From: Pelecanus crispus
Lineage: Eukaryota > Chordata > Aves > Pelecaniformes > Pelecanidae
Assembly (NCBI RefSeq): GCF_030463565.1
Contig: NC_134643.1
Location: forward strand, 1,684,001 to 1,748,000
Direction of reading: 5' to 3'
Length of the DNA stretch: 64,000 nt
The notes under the pieces are model-generated. The model saw only the letters and a list, made by a program, of their open reading frames with translations, was not told the origin of the DNA and made no database searches. The position numbers were made by a program, and so were the translations under genes. Below are positions 45,491-59,300 of this stretch, one piece after another (position 1 is the first letter of the stretch; each line of letters opens with the position of its first letter).

Positions 45491-48400
45491 TACCATTTGT
45501 GCAGAACAGACTCAAAACCTGGAGATAAGAGGGATCAGCAACCTGAGCTGGAGACTGCTTCCTCACTCTTACCACAGCTCCAGCTGCACAACGCTGGCCC
45601 GCAGCAGCGGAAAGCTTTCTGCACCCCTTGGTCCTTCTCCAAGTCAGGAACCAGCTGCAATCCAACAAGCGGCACATCAGAAAGGTGGCCCGTTGCTTAT
45701 CTGAGCTCAAAGTACAGCCAGCTTAGCTGGTAGGTTAGGTGAGAGGTCCCCAAAAGAGACTTTTTTCCTGCAGCACAGCTCTTCAAAGCGATGCTAGTGC
45801 TGCTAGCCCTGCCGAAGCACGCAGGAAGGAGGAACAGCAGCGTGCCAGCAAACAGCACATCCCAGCCTCCCGGCTTCGCTTCTTGCTCAGCGGGGAGTCA
45901 GCTGCACAGCCCAACCACACCAGCGATAACTGTAAGAGGACTTCCCACCGGCTCTGGGGAACGTGCCAGAGGGGAGCTAGTTTCTATCCACTTACCCATC
46001 CCAGACTCGCCACTGCTCACCCACGTGTCGGCTTTCTTTGCTCATAAAATAAGGCCAGCTGGACACTTCTCTACCTGAACAACTGTGACAGCAGATTCAT
46101 ATCTGTGTACCACCGTGGTGCCAAACAAAGAGCTGACAGGACAAGCGTATGTAACTGCTCCCGATTTTTCAGTGCAGCAAGACTGACAAGCCTCAAAGTT
46201 TTATTTTTAATGAGAGATTAAGGCCAAGTCAGGAAACCGTTCAGACTGCCTGGCTGGTGAGGCGGGAAGGTGGTTACAGTCCCTCTGAAGCAGGATGCAG
46301 TGAGTTTTAAATATCACACCAAATCAACGTGGCTTGGGTGACCACCCAAGGCTCGGGACAGAACTACGTGCACAGATATTAGCATGGAAAAGAGCTTATG
46401 TACAGCACAGAGAGGTCAAGAGCTGGGTTTTTTCCCCTCTGCTTTTTTTAACCACTGGACAACCTACTAATGGAAAAAGATCTCCCAAGTGCTCACACGC
46501 AGTGTTGCCAAACAGCCAGATAAGATTAGTCTAAACTTAATGTTTATTACTTCCCCCTCCCCAAACACCCAAAAGCCTGCAAGGGAACACGCATTTATTT
46601 TGTTATTTTTAAAAACCACATTGCACTCATTTCAAGGACTATACCTTCTTGTGCAACTGATCACGAGCCCGCCATGCACCACAGGTTGAGAAACCGTGGT
46701 AGGAGATGGGGGAGAGGGCACGAGAGCAAGACCTCTGCCTCAGTCCTCAATTTAGTACCTATTCCCCTCTGCAGACTGGGACAACCAGTTTAGCGCGTGG
46801 TTGTTCCCATTTGAAAGGCACAGGATCAGCCCACCTCAGAGGTGCGTACCTCGTCCAGCAGTCTCAGGTCAATAAGCTCTCACTGGCAATAGCAAGGATT
46901 TATTTTTTATGAAATCTGGAGGTTAGGAGCCCATTCAGAGCACTAACTAGAGTCAAATATAACCCCGTGCACTCACCACACAGGCATTCACTACACAGCA
47001 GTGGCATGAGGTGCTGTGTAATATCAGCTTGTTCACAGCAGAAGTAGAACAGTTTATATTACCATACTCAAATTCTAGTAGCTTTTCAAAACAATAACAT
47101 AAATAATTCTGCAGCAGCTTCACGAGGGAAAGATCAGGACAGAAAAATACGGCTGGAGCTGATGGAAAATAGTGGCAGAGCTATAAACTCCAGACCTCCT
47201 GCTCAGAGTGAATCGCTGAGCGGTCCTTCTCGGAAGTGGAAAAGCAGTATCCACAAGCTTACTGCCCGGTGCTAAGAGCAGCAATCTCTGGAAAAACATG
47301 CAGAACTAGCACAAAGCAATTGCCCAATATCAGTTCATCTCACTGCTTAGGTGTACCGTCCCCTGAGGCTCAGGCTTCAGAGACTGGCACAGAAGGCAGT
47401 GGATCTGTGCCAAGTCAGGCCGAAAACACCTACCCCATTTTGTCAGTCTGTTCCCATTCGCCGACTGTAGCAGGGAATCTGCACAGGGTGCACAGTTGTG
47501 CGTCAGACCGGAGTGGAGACAGGGATACAAATTACCTTTAGATGTCTCGTCTTTCCCCTTAGACAAAGCTAAGCGTATTTGAAAGAACAAGCATTTTCAC
47601 ATCGCTTATAGGTCAGAATAAGGATCTGCACACGCAGGGAAGAGCACGCTCAGAATGGTCACAGGCGATAAGTGACTCATGAAATTCTAAGTAGCAAAAT
47701 GTAAGGCAGTCCAGAGAGGAGCTGAAAGTAAAAATAGCAGCTGCAGTTAAAAAGAAAAATTAAGCACAGGCCAGGAGAGATCTGTTAAATCCTGGCTGGA
47801 GCTAAACACCGCTTCATTCCTGTACCGGCTGCCACAATGTCTCATTATATACATACACATATATACACACGCTTCCATATGTTTTGTGTACACACTAGGC
47901 ATTTTGTTTTGCAAAACACTTAGGAGAAAGGTGAAATATAAATGCAAGATATCTGCAGGTAACTGGGCCAGAGATGGAAGTAAAATGAGAACTGTGTATA
48001 AATATACAGAATTTATTTGAGAAATTGAGGCTCTGAGCATACTGTACGCAAAACTTTGCAGCTGTGACATTTGATTATGAAGAAACCAGAGTGACTCAGT
48101 GCCGGCCTAATATTTCTGCAGATTTTAGCAATAAAATAAATGCCATGCTACTTCCAGGTAAGAGCTCAGGTTCACGTTTCTACTGCTCCTATCATCTAAG
48201 CAGGGCAGGACGTTCACACTCTGTGCTTCCTCCCGTGTTTATGGCATCAAAGAGCATTAATCTCCGGCCCTTGGCAGGCGTACGGACTGATTAAAAACAT
48301 ACAAAATTTACACAAAGTGTTCTTGTGACTTGGGAACTCAAAACAGCACTTCCAAGTACTTCACAGCTCCCTTTTGAAAAACCAGGAACAGACTAGGCAG

Positions 48401-51400
48401 AAAATTCCCCTGAAGACATTAAATCCCAGAGGGCAGGGAAAAGTAGGGAAGCTGTGCCAGCAGAGTTACTGAAATCATAAACAGCTCAAAACATACTGTC
48501 TAGGAGAAAGCAAAAACGGAACCAAACATCTAGCAGGGGAGTGCTTCGGGTCCTCCTAAGCACACAGGGATATTTACATTAATTGACAAAAGCATTAAGA
48601 GCAGCAGCATTCACTAGCTTCAGAAAGCAACGGGGTATTTTTCAGGAGCTGGTTTTGTTCTAGCAAACTGCTCAAGTTCAGGAGGTTTGTTTCAACCCCA
48701 AAGATCTGGATATTTAGGGCTCACGAGCGGAGTTAGTTCATCTCAATGGGAGCACTCAAGCCCGGAGCCAACATGACAGCCCTACATCTGGCTCCACTTA
48801 GATTTGTGTTCTTCTAGGACACGCATTTCCCATTTTACTGTATGTCATACAGCTCTCGCTAGGAAAAGTCATCCCGCACCAATATGGCATCTGTCCCATT
48901 ACATGGCAAAGACCAAGGAAGGACCAGGCAGTGCCAGAAATACCAGAAAGGTACTGCAGAACACGAAACACTGGAAGCTCTCCCAGGAACTGCTCTTTTC
49001 ACATGGAACCCAGGATGGTTTAAAGTCTTTAAGCAGAGGCATTACCTGCATTGTCAGGAGAGCACTGTCTCTGGGGCAGCATCATTTAATAGAATACAGC
49101 AATAATTACCAACCTGACAAGGGCAGGAAATAAATGCCACACATATTTGAGGAGGGAGCTGTGGATGGGACAAGGAAGCAAAGATTTGGCAGAAGAGTCA
49201 CCACACCAAACAAAGGCTTCTGCTAAAGACCCTCAAAGGGGAAGAGGGCCACCACTCTTTTAGGGTTTAAGAACAGGTCATCTGGAAAGGTGTGGACAAG
49301 TCTGGAACCCACTTTAAAAACATTTTCTATTCAGGTTTGTCAGTCGCACTTTAGTGAAGAACACGAAGTTTTCACGCACCTTATACTCAGAGCCATGCTG
49401 GGATAAAAGCAATTTGAACAGATTAGAAAGCAACTATTAGCAGTCATTTTTTCAGAAGCGGCTTTCTAGAATGCATGGATATGCTTCAAGCCATCATGTT
49501 ATTTGCTGTAAAAAGCCCATGCCATGTTCAAGACTGCATTAAGATTTTTCTAAGATGGAAAGAAAATTTTAGCCTACAGTACTAGAAGAACAAGGAAAGC
49601 TGCAAGAACAGCATTTTGGCTTTAAGCTTCGGCATAAAAGTGTAATTTATTAAAGGAAAAGAAACTGCTGGATTCTATACTTTATATGAGCCAGTGACTT
49701 ACACAGACAATTTTAACTCTGCATGTCATCACCGCAGTGGGAGCTATTCAGTGCCGAGAACAGAAGGGCTGCAAACAAGCTACATGTGTGCTCTAGATGA
49801 CCTGTCCATTTACGGGCTCCGCCATCTCTGAAATGCTTCACTTCCACCTCTTTACAGATCAAAGATTGCCACGGCAAATTTCTTCCCTACTAATTCCTAC
49901 CCCTGTGTTAGCCAGAGCTCAAGCTGGCTGAGGACTGCTGGGTTAGGACACCCGTGTGCTCACTGGAACAGGCAGACCTGGGAGAGAACAGGATCTCGTC
50001 TCATTCACAAGCTTGTTTCACACCTAGGGACGCTGCCGGTTCAGCTGGGATGAAGGCTCGCTCTGGAGCTATCTGTCATGCCAACACCAATGGTATCGGG
50101 CACCGCACACCGAGCCTGCCTCCGAAAGCAGCGGTGCAGAGATTGGGCTGGCCCAGAGGAAGGGGGCCGAGACGCCACTCAGCCCTGGTTGTCCAGATAA
50201 GCTGGGCTGGGGCAGCAGAAATGGGAACCAGACGAAGAAAAACAAACCTCTTCCTGCAGCCGGTTGGGAGTTTCCCCGGGTCCTAGCGCTCTCCTTGATG
50301 CTTCCACTCCCCAGCTCTTTCCTCCCCGCAGCAGAGCTGAGCCCTGCTTTGCTAAGCCAGCTCTCGTCTACCATCGACCGTTTATTCAACCTGAAACCTC
50401 AGCTGCACGCTGCTTCACCTGGGAGGTAACCTGCGCTTCCAGCAGCCCTCACCCAACAGACAGCAAGGCAGGCCCTAGAGCAAGAGCCAGCCTTTTGGGG
50501 AGCTCAGCGAGGGAAGAGGTGGTTTTCAGCTGCTCAACAAACACTCGTAGAGCCGGGGAAGCATGCTAGAAGGTGCAATGAATCCGGAATAAGACAGTCA
50601 CAACACAGTGGGTATAAGCAAGCTGACGGATGGAATGCTGCTGTACTAAAAGGAAGACAGCAAAAGCAACATTAGAAGGGACAAAGCAATTTGAGCAGAA
50701 AATAACCCCCTCCGCACCCACCTACCACCCTCCCCAAGTTCACAAGGAGAAAGGCCATCCTTGTGGTGTCAGTTCTGAAAATACAACTGGGCCAACTCTG
50801 ATCCCAGGTTGCCTTTTACTCCCGCCTATCCCAACCAGCACTAAACAGCCTCCAAGCCAAACCACCAAAAGGCCAAATCTACCACCTTCCATGCAACTAA
50901 CCGGAGCCTAAATCAACACCACTGAATACACAAGAGCCTGGCCACTGTTTAGCTGCATTAGGCTTCACAGGCTACTGGAAAGAAAGTTTATTTTTGCTTT
51001 ACGCCAGCAACCTTGATTTCTGATACGCACAGGAAGAACATCAGGAGAGAGAAAAATAATCTTGAGTAGACTAGCACCAAAGCAATTAACAACAAGGAAA
51101 CTGGGTTTTACATGCTTTCTGAGAGTTGTCTTGTAGCCAGCCCACATTTAAGATTGCCAACATGCCAGTACCCTGATCTGCATTGGTTTGTGGCACTTGA
51201 GAAGCAGGGAGGGAAAAATGACTGGCACCAAAAAACATACTGTGCATCTCATAAACAGAGGTTTATAGCAAGTTTCAGAGCTGATTCAAGAGGAAGGAGA
51301 AAAGGGTTCGCATAGCTGCAGCAATACTGCATTGTTACTCAGCTGCACGCACATTTCTGTGGTTCAGTTAAGGTTTCAACAGAAAAAAAGAAAGGTAAAG

Positions 51401-52507
51401 GATGGCGTAAAAACAGCGTCGCTCTTTCCCAAAAGGCATGGTTCACATTTGGAACTAGACAGATTATTTCTCACACCAGAGAGAAGGAGATCTTAAACAG
51501 AAGGCACTCTTAGCTTAAGAGTCTATTTTAAGAAAGCAGCCAATACTTATCAACTCCAAATCAGAATGTTGATATTGGAAGCGACCCATCTCGTCCAACC
51601 CACATAGTCAAGTTTCCACATCAGTTCTCCCTGGGCAGTTTTCTCCATTCTTTAGAGTCCTCCGGTGGCTTGAGCCACAAGCACACCCCTTCTGATGGAG
51701 AAGCGCCATGTCACTGAGTTACCAGCACTTATTTCATAAGCCAGAACAGAGATGTTGGAACTTCATGCATCTGCTCCAGTTTTTCAAGCAATATTGGCTA
51801 TTTTATTTATAGCTGCAGTGACTGGAATAAAGTTAGGTACCAGAAGACATCTGCGTTAGATCACCGTTACCCAAGGACAAAGGTCGGATGCATACAGTCT
51901 AAAGAGCGTTTCCTTATCAAACTTCCTGTTTGCTCTCGAAGGTTAAACAAGCCTGACCAGTCTAGCCAGCTGCAATTTTCCTGGTGATAGGTCCCTGCTT
52001 CTGTGTTCTTCTGCATATGCATCACCTACTCTAAGACGACAGAGGCTTCAGCTCCTGCCTTCACTTCCATCCACTTTTGGGCAAGAGGTCCCAAAAGCTA
52101 GGTTCACCCCTAGACCATGAACATGCACTATGGGCTTTGCTCTCCATACTAAATGAGTCATTTTATATAAACAGGCTCCAGCACTCGCTGTGGTATCCTG
52201 CACCTTACCCACGAATGGATATATTATTAAAAAAGCACACAGTAGAGAGACTCAGTTCACCAACACATGAGCGTGTGACCAAATCACATTTCCAGCCCCT
52301 AGCCCCTCAGCCAAAAGACCAAATTTCCTCTCTGCTTGGCACGTGATATCTGGAAGTCTACAGTAAAAGCATTCTGCAGACCTGAAGTAAAGATCTTATG
52401 ATTGCACTGAGGGTTGGTGCAACTTCACCTGCAACAATGCTGCAAGCAATAACATCTCTCCTGCATAAACATTAACACAATTTTGACTGCAAGTGATTAC
52501 TGGTTAC

Positions 52508-52582
52508 CTATAGACGGGGATTTGAAAGGGTATTTATCAGGAAGGTCGACTCTAACTTTCCATACTCCACCTTCATATGGTG
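52508..52582 (-). CDS. UBE2H: UBE2H exon 3 (beta-sheet core)
   Basis: The 75-bp exon encodes the end of Thr44, then [20 protein letters not shown] and SPSI, plus one base of Gly69. These are the central strands of the UBC fold, with the conserved 'PYEGG' and 'YPF-SP' motifs of E2 enzymes. The acceptor is CATTGCAG and the donor GTAACC, a weaker but acceptable donor. Confidence 0.98.
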
Positions 52583-53271
52583 CTGCAATGAAAGAAATGC
52601 AGGTATTAGACACTTCATATCTCAGGAGAGAATAAATAGAACTACAGCATTAAGCAAAACACATCTGTGGAATAATACTTAGTTCCATCAGGGGGTAAGA
52701 TTTCATATCAAGCCTCCCACGGTAAAAGCCTTTTTCCTGTGCTGCCTGACAAGAAATACATGATTTTAACTGATACTGCAGAAGATCTGGGCACAAAGAC
52801 ACAAGAGCCTTATTCAGAACAGAGACCTCAGAATAATCTACTTACCTTTAGAGATGTTACTAAATTAAGGCATGCCGGAGACATGATTTGTGATCTAGTC
52901 ACTAGAAAAGCCATCTTAATTACAACTCCGCAAAAAATTCAGGTGACTGATGCAAAACTTATGAGCCAGGTCTAGAAAAGCTGAGGATCAACAAGAGCGG
53001 TGCTGAAGGCCATAGCAGAGGGCTTAGTTGTCCAAAGGCAGCATCCAGCTCTGCTCAGCTCCAAGGGAGGTGCTTCATCTGTGTTAATGCTCACAGTTGT
53101 GTTTCTCCCCGCCCTCGAGAGAGCAGCCTTCAAACACTGCTACCCTTTGACTTCTCACCCCCACTTAGATTTGCTCATCTCTTCTTCCACTCCAGAAGAA
53201 TGTGTCATTTCACTGTTCCCCACCATGAGCCATTAGTTTGTTTTTAAAGAAGGGCTGGGTCATATACTTAC
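52583..53271 (-). other. UBE2H: UBE2H intron 2
   Basis: A 0.7-kb intron with GT and AG ends; nothing further is seen. Confidence 0.92.
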
Positions 53272-53348
53272 TTCCTTGTGGTCCATAAAACTTCACAACA
53301 AATTCATTGAGTCCTCCTAAGATTGTGACTTCGTGTTTGCTCTCAATA
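53272..53348 (-). CDS. UBE2H: UBE2H exon 2 (N-terminal part of UBC fold)
   Basis: The 77-bp exon supplies the last base of Leu18, then [20 protein letters not shown] and YGPQG, and one base of Thr44. The acceptor is GTATCAG and the donor GTAAGT. The acceptor lacks a long pyrimidine tract but the frame is exact. Only about 17 N-terminal residues (the basic segment and first helix start) are missing, and these lie in exon 1 outside the window. Confidence 0.97.
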
Positions 53349-56300
53349 CTGATACATCAAGTAAAGGAAAACATTTAGTCCGGGAAACAAAACCCATTTA
53401 CTCAGATATGGGTAACTTACTAGAAGCCTATTAAACCATAGTTTAAAACCAAATATTCAAAATATTCTCCAACATGCAATTTAAGTGTCTTGACACATCT
53501 AAGTGACCACACCACCACAATGACGTTAGTAAAAGCCAATTCTACACACTGAAGAATCCCTCCCCCTGCATTGAGCAATCTCGAGATGATGCCTCCCTTC
53601 CCCTCAGAGCTGCTTAGCATTTTCCATCTCCTGCACAGCGTAAGCTCTGATTTAAGAAAACGCCAAGTCCCTATCAGCAACGTATTTGGAAACATAATCG
53701 AGCTGCAGAGGGGAGTTAAAAGATCTAGAAATGGCAACAGTTCCAAAGGCTCACAGCACACAGACACGAACCCCAGGGGCAAGGCTCGGAGGTGAGGCCA
53801 GGGCTCGGAGAGAGCTCTCTCCTTTCCAGCGCTCAGGAGATGAGCCACAAAACAGAAAGTCACCCTTGCCAACCACTCGCATTAAATGTTTACTCTCCTG
53901 CCCAGATTAGAGGAGCAGCACTCGTCCCAGTCCCCGCTCTGACAAATGCGAGAGCTGATGAATTCAATTCTCCTTGGCTGCCTTCGGCGCTGTCAGACGG
54001 CCTCCCACAGCTACGATGCAAATTACAGCAATCTCATGTTAATTTGACTTGCAAGACCAAAAAAAACTGCGTCTTCGGAGAGATGGCAGAAGGGCGAGAT
54101 TATGAGGCACTGTTACAGTGTGAAAAGAACAACTGTATTTCTCAACATTTAAAGGAAAGAATCAAAGCACCAGCACTTTGGGAAGAAGGGAATACAAATG
54201 AAAAGGCAAGAAATCTTCGTTTCAAGTAAGGCGCAGTTAAAACAATTAACAGTGATGTTTCAGCACCCAAGCTCGCTGAAGAATTCTGCTATAAATCAGG
54301 GTTAATGGATTGTGAATAATATCCTACAGCAATTACCTTTAATCAATAATCTTAATATGAATTACGAGGGAAGCATCAGAAAAAAACAGAGCAGGAGAAA
54401 AATCAAAGGTTTATTCCCACCTGAACTTCAGACGGCTTCGGCTCTGCACCACAGAGGCTGCCCCCATTTGACAGAAGGGGCCAACAGCACGGAATATCTA
54501 ATAAAAGATCCTTAACATCACAGCAGCGAGCTTGGCAGAAACGCTCAGGCTAAGAGGAACTGAAGCCAGGTTCCCTTTTACAACCCAGATTTTTCACTCT
54601 GATGCAAAAGGTTTTCTGCTTTCAAGGCACAAAATTTGCCCAGGAAGGTCTCCATTTCGCAGCAATTATGCGGACCCCCTTGCACCTTCATGGCACTGAG
54701 CAAGCAGGCACCTGTGCACACACATATACGCTCACTTAAATATTCCTGACCCACCAGGAACGCAACTGCCTGGGACCTTCCACCAGGAACAAATAATTCT
54801 CAGCTCGGACCTATCCCTGATCTCACATTACAATCCATGAAGCCTGCTTAAGGTGTGTCACAAACTACTTTAAGAGACGAGGCTCCTGTATCCAGAAGCA
54901 CCAATTCAATCCCGGCAGTCTGCGTGCGTACTCGTACGCAGGAGATCCAAGTCCCATCTGCGGGGTCCGTCAGGATTTATTACAGTTCCTCAAGTACAAT
55001 GACTCCCAGATTGGGCAGAGTTTTCCCACAGTGCCTGCTCCAAAAGAGTTTGGACGCAATAACCTTCTTCCCCTCATTCTCGTGGGGAGGGAGAGAAGTT
55101 TATAGCGGTTTGTTTTGGCTCAGGAGTTTTCTTGGTTCGGCATAAGCTGCTCTGCCCTACAGTTAAATGGCAAGTAGCTTGCTGCACCTGGCAGCCACCC
55201 AAGAGCAGCTCACAAAGGGCAGATCGATGCCTAACTGCCCCAAGCGCAAGTGATTTCTCTGCTAAAAGCCAACGGGCATCTCTGGGAAAAGCTACATCCC
55301 TACAGTATTAGCACCAAAGTATTGCGGCTTGCTTCAGACCTGATGTTAAGGGACACTTGTCACCAGATCTTTTCACGTCACCCGGTACTGTGAAAGTAAG
55401 AAAATACAGGCTCGCCCGAGTTTAAGTTCCTTTGAAAATGGACACACTCATCTAACAGATAACTATGCCAGGTTCAGAAACGGGCTTGTGCACAAACCCG
55501 CTGCGTACGATGAAGCCCCAGAGTGAAACGTTTAATACTGAAGTATGTTAACACTTACAGCAGCTTCGCGGATCAGGTTAAATACAAATGGTTTTACTTA
55601 GGACTAAATCAAGTACCACTTAATAAAAACCAGCTCTCCCAGCCTGATCTTCAGAGCAAGCTCCTGAGCAGCTGCAGCTTATATGCTCTTCGGCTCGCAA
55701 GTTAATACCAACCATAAATTAAAGCAGGGCTTTCCGCACTCAGACTCAGTCCTAGCATTCCCAAGTCCAAAAAAAAAAAAAATTAGTAAGCAATGCGGTG
55801 CCATATTTGATTATTCTCCCTGTTGTGCCAAGGACCTAAAATTCCTACCAAACAACCCAGCAAGTGAGTTAGGTTCACAGAAGAGATACATATTGGGATG
55901 CGGATGCTGCGTTTGGGAACAACCGCATCGTTTATTAACATGATACAAGAGTTTGGGGACAGAGTGAACACAAAGTGAATTTCAGCAATAAAGCCCTTGT
56001 ATCGACTCAGGGGAAATCTCTGGAAATGCGTTAGCAGAACCAAGGGAGCTGGGGAAGCCCTCTTCCCTGGGCACAAAGTGAACTGCATGTGAGCCCCCAC
56101 TTTCTAACACAAGTGGGGTGAACCGTCTTCCCCTTCCCCTCTCCACCAAGTTTTCTCTAAAGGTAGAGATGCTCAGGAATTTGAAACCTTGAAATCACAC
56201 TAAGAAAATGATTGAGAGCACTAGCGGGAGAAGGGCATGGAGCAATTACAAACACAGGAACATTTACACTCTACGAGCTCTTTCCATCTCCAGGAAGTCT

Positions 56301-59300
56301 TCAGAAAAGCAAACATTTATGGCACAAGCTGGGACTCCAGGAAGACCGGGAACCCGAGGCAGACCTCAAGGCTTCTCCATCCCACAAAGCCATACCAGGG
56401 AACCCTCCAGCAGCACAAGAGAAAAGCACGGGGGAACAGCAGAAGGGACTTGACACGTTTGGAGGACTGTCCCTCCGGACCACATCTCCAGAGAACGCTC
56501 CACCACAGCTGAGGGCAATGTATCGCCGAGTAAAGAACGCAGGCTCTGACCCAACTATTTTCTCAGCTCAGACAGATTTTTTCCATAAGGCAAAAGTCTT
56601 ACAACCAAATCCCAAATGAATCCCATTCCAAACACGCCAGCAATTAATCAGCTGTCTCAGATCCAAGAAAAGAGTTGCCAGTTTGGAGACCCACAAGACT
56701 TCAGGAACCCAGCTGTGCCTAGGGCACAACGAACCCCCTCTCCTGCATTCAGAGCTAGACAGGGCCTGGTGCCGAATCCTGCAGCAAGCCCAAGTAGCTC
56801 CCAGGAAGGAGAAATGCCCCAGGTCTTGAGAAAACAAGAGTACAGCTTCAGGAAGCCCTAGGAAAAGAGCATCAAGAATTTGGAACAAGATTTCCACAAT
56901 TAAGGTGACCGGACTGTTCACAGCAGCCCCCGCGCAGGATAGCTACGTTTGTGTCCAGTATTCCCATCCACCTCTTTTATTGGCTACTGATGTAAATCTG
57001 TGCAGAAAGCGCTCCTGCGAGCGCTCGGGACTTCAAACACGCAGTCAGCATTTACAGGGAAGACCACACACCCCTCACCTTGTTTTAGTCTACTCCATCC
57101 ATCCAAATTCCTCTCTGCCCACAGTCTCTTTCACTCCACTTTTCATTATTCAGATTTGCAGAAAGAGTTGATGGATAAAGACTTTAACGCTCTTGATTCT
57201 AGTGGCAATCCAGTGGTTCATACTGGTACGAGCAGTCCGCCTTGTTTCCACAGCAGGGCACACGGCTACACCGCCTGTATACGGGGTCACAATTACAGAG
57301 CTACAAAATGAGCCTGTAACACACCACACGCGCTAAAATGTTTAACAAAAATACGACTAAATCCCTTTCAAGACCCTCAGCTTGCTCCTACTACTCTAGG
57401 TGACTTATGGCCTTGCTGCTTTTATCTCCTTATCATCTCAGTTTACTAATTTGACTTTGTGTTAAATGTAGCCAGTGTAAAAGTCAAGAGAAAAGAGCAA
57501 AACCTGGATACGAGTCAGGCTTCTAATGGATAAGAAGTTCAAAAGCTTAAGACCACAGAAACTGGAAGGGAGCCCCGAGGACCTGAAGATAAATTATCTT
57601 AGGCCCAAAACTATTAAGAGAATTTTAATGACAGTAACGTGTCGAAAATATTTAGATGATGATACAGAAAGCAAGCTTATTTTCAACTATCAGTTCAGAA
57701 GGGGTTGCTAGGAGAGAGATGGAAGGGAATTTTTCTGCAGCTGATTACAGACTCCCTATATAGTGCCTGAAATGTGCCAGAAGCGCAAAGGCCAACCGCA
57801 CCACGTATTAGCATGACAGTAACATCCAGAGCCCCCTATCAAGATCAAGGCTCTATTGTTCAAGGTTGAGCTCGTAGGAAATTATTTCTTTGGTCAGAAT
57901 GAAAAGTGATTTAAAGCATTTTGCCTATTCTGCGTTGGGACAAAAACTACACAAAACCTTTCAAATCTGGAGAGTGAGAGACTGCCCAACCATCAGTCAG
58001 AAACAGACTGGCCACTGTGGATTTGCCTGTTCCAGGGTCGAGTTCCCATTCCCTCATCCTTGTGCGGGGCCACCCACCACCGTAGGGCTGGATCTCCCCT
58101 GAAGTAATAAAAAAAAAATTTGTTAGGCTTTGACTTCACACCCAGATCTCCCAGAATCCCAGATGAACATCGTGGCCAACAGATGGCTAGTCTGTTTTGC
58201 AGGGTTGAGTGGTTTTTTTCCTGGCAAACATTTAGCCTTAAAAAAAACCCTTCATTAAGTTTCTTTAAAATGAACATAAGTTATAAGCTTGGGCAAATCA
58301 GTTTTCCAGCTAAAAATATTTCACTGAAAATATTTTTACAAGCCTAGTGACACAAGTGGCCATGAGCACCCTGCCCCAAAGTGGCAGACAAAGCAGAAAG
58401 CTGGAATGCCCCAGGGAAGAATAAAGTTGTATATTTATCTACGTGCATCTCAACACAAGTTGCAGACAGGTCGACGGTCATTACCAGAAAGCAAGTCCCT
58501 GCCTTCTAAGGATCCTGCCATGTCTTCTCTTACTTATGGAGACTTGTCTACAGCTATCCTTCCAGGTGAAGAGCCCCACCAGAGAAGACATTCTGAATTT
58601 GAGGGGAAAATGGTAAGACCACATCTGTGTATATTTAAAAACCACGAAATCATTCAGCTCTGCTACCTAAGCAGCTGAGAACCTAGCTTTGAGGAAGTAA
58701 CTCACCATCTGCGTATTTCGCCACAAAGGGTGTTTTAAAAATAAGATTTATTAATAAAGTTGATTTTTTCCTTCACGAAGAGCTTTGCAGGCAGTGAGCG
58801 CCGCTACACTGCCCATGCGATGGAAGCGCAGCCACTCCGGCTGCCTGCGGTACAGAAAGCACCGCTCTGCTTGTTCAAGGCGTCAGAGGCCTGAATTCTT
58901 CTGAAGTATTTGCAAGCCGAATTTTGCAACATAAATAGCCTCTAATATTGGGACTGATGGTTATTCATGTTTATTTTCTTACAAAGGCGAATGAGTTCCA
59001 CTCTAAGAAGCACTTACCCAACCTGCAGTTATCTGTAAGGAGCCCTATCATTTAGCAGCGTTACCAGTTACACTGGCGCGTGGGCAGCAAAAGGGCAAGT
59101 TCAGCTCAGTCACCTCCCTGACTCCAAGCCTTCATAGGCTGTCTTGCCTCCTCTAAACTCCCTGCCTTTATCTGATACAAGTTACCCGAGGTGCCAGTTG
59201 CACGCTTGAAATCACAGCCAGCACAAGGACTGTGATGCTTTAAGCATCAGGAATGTTTATTCTTATTTTCCCCAAGTAAAAGTCCCTGCCCTTTACTCAC

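Larger units (their letters stand above)
41228..52507 (-). other. UBE2H: UBE2H intron 3
   Basis: An 11.3-kb intron with GT and AG ends. It contains two short CR1 fragments (42.4 kb plus, 45.4 kb minus) and small AT-rich simple repeats such as ATATACATACACATATATAC near 47.85 kb. No other gene is recognised; open frames up to 130 codons are unsupported. Confidence 0.9.

Noticed and set aside
51560..51670. Possible old CR1 remnant (GGAAGCGACCCATCTCGTCC-like)
   Set aside because: It is only loosely similar to the CR1 3' end and lacks the diagnostic tail, so it is not annotated.
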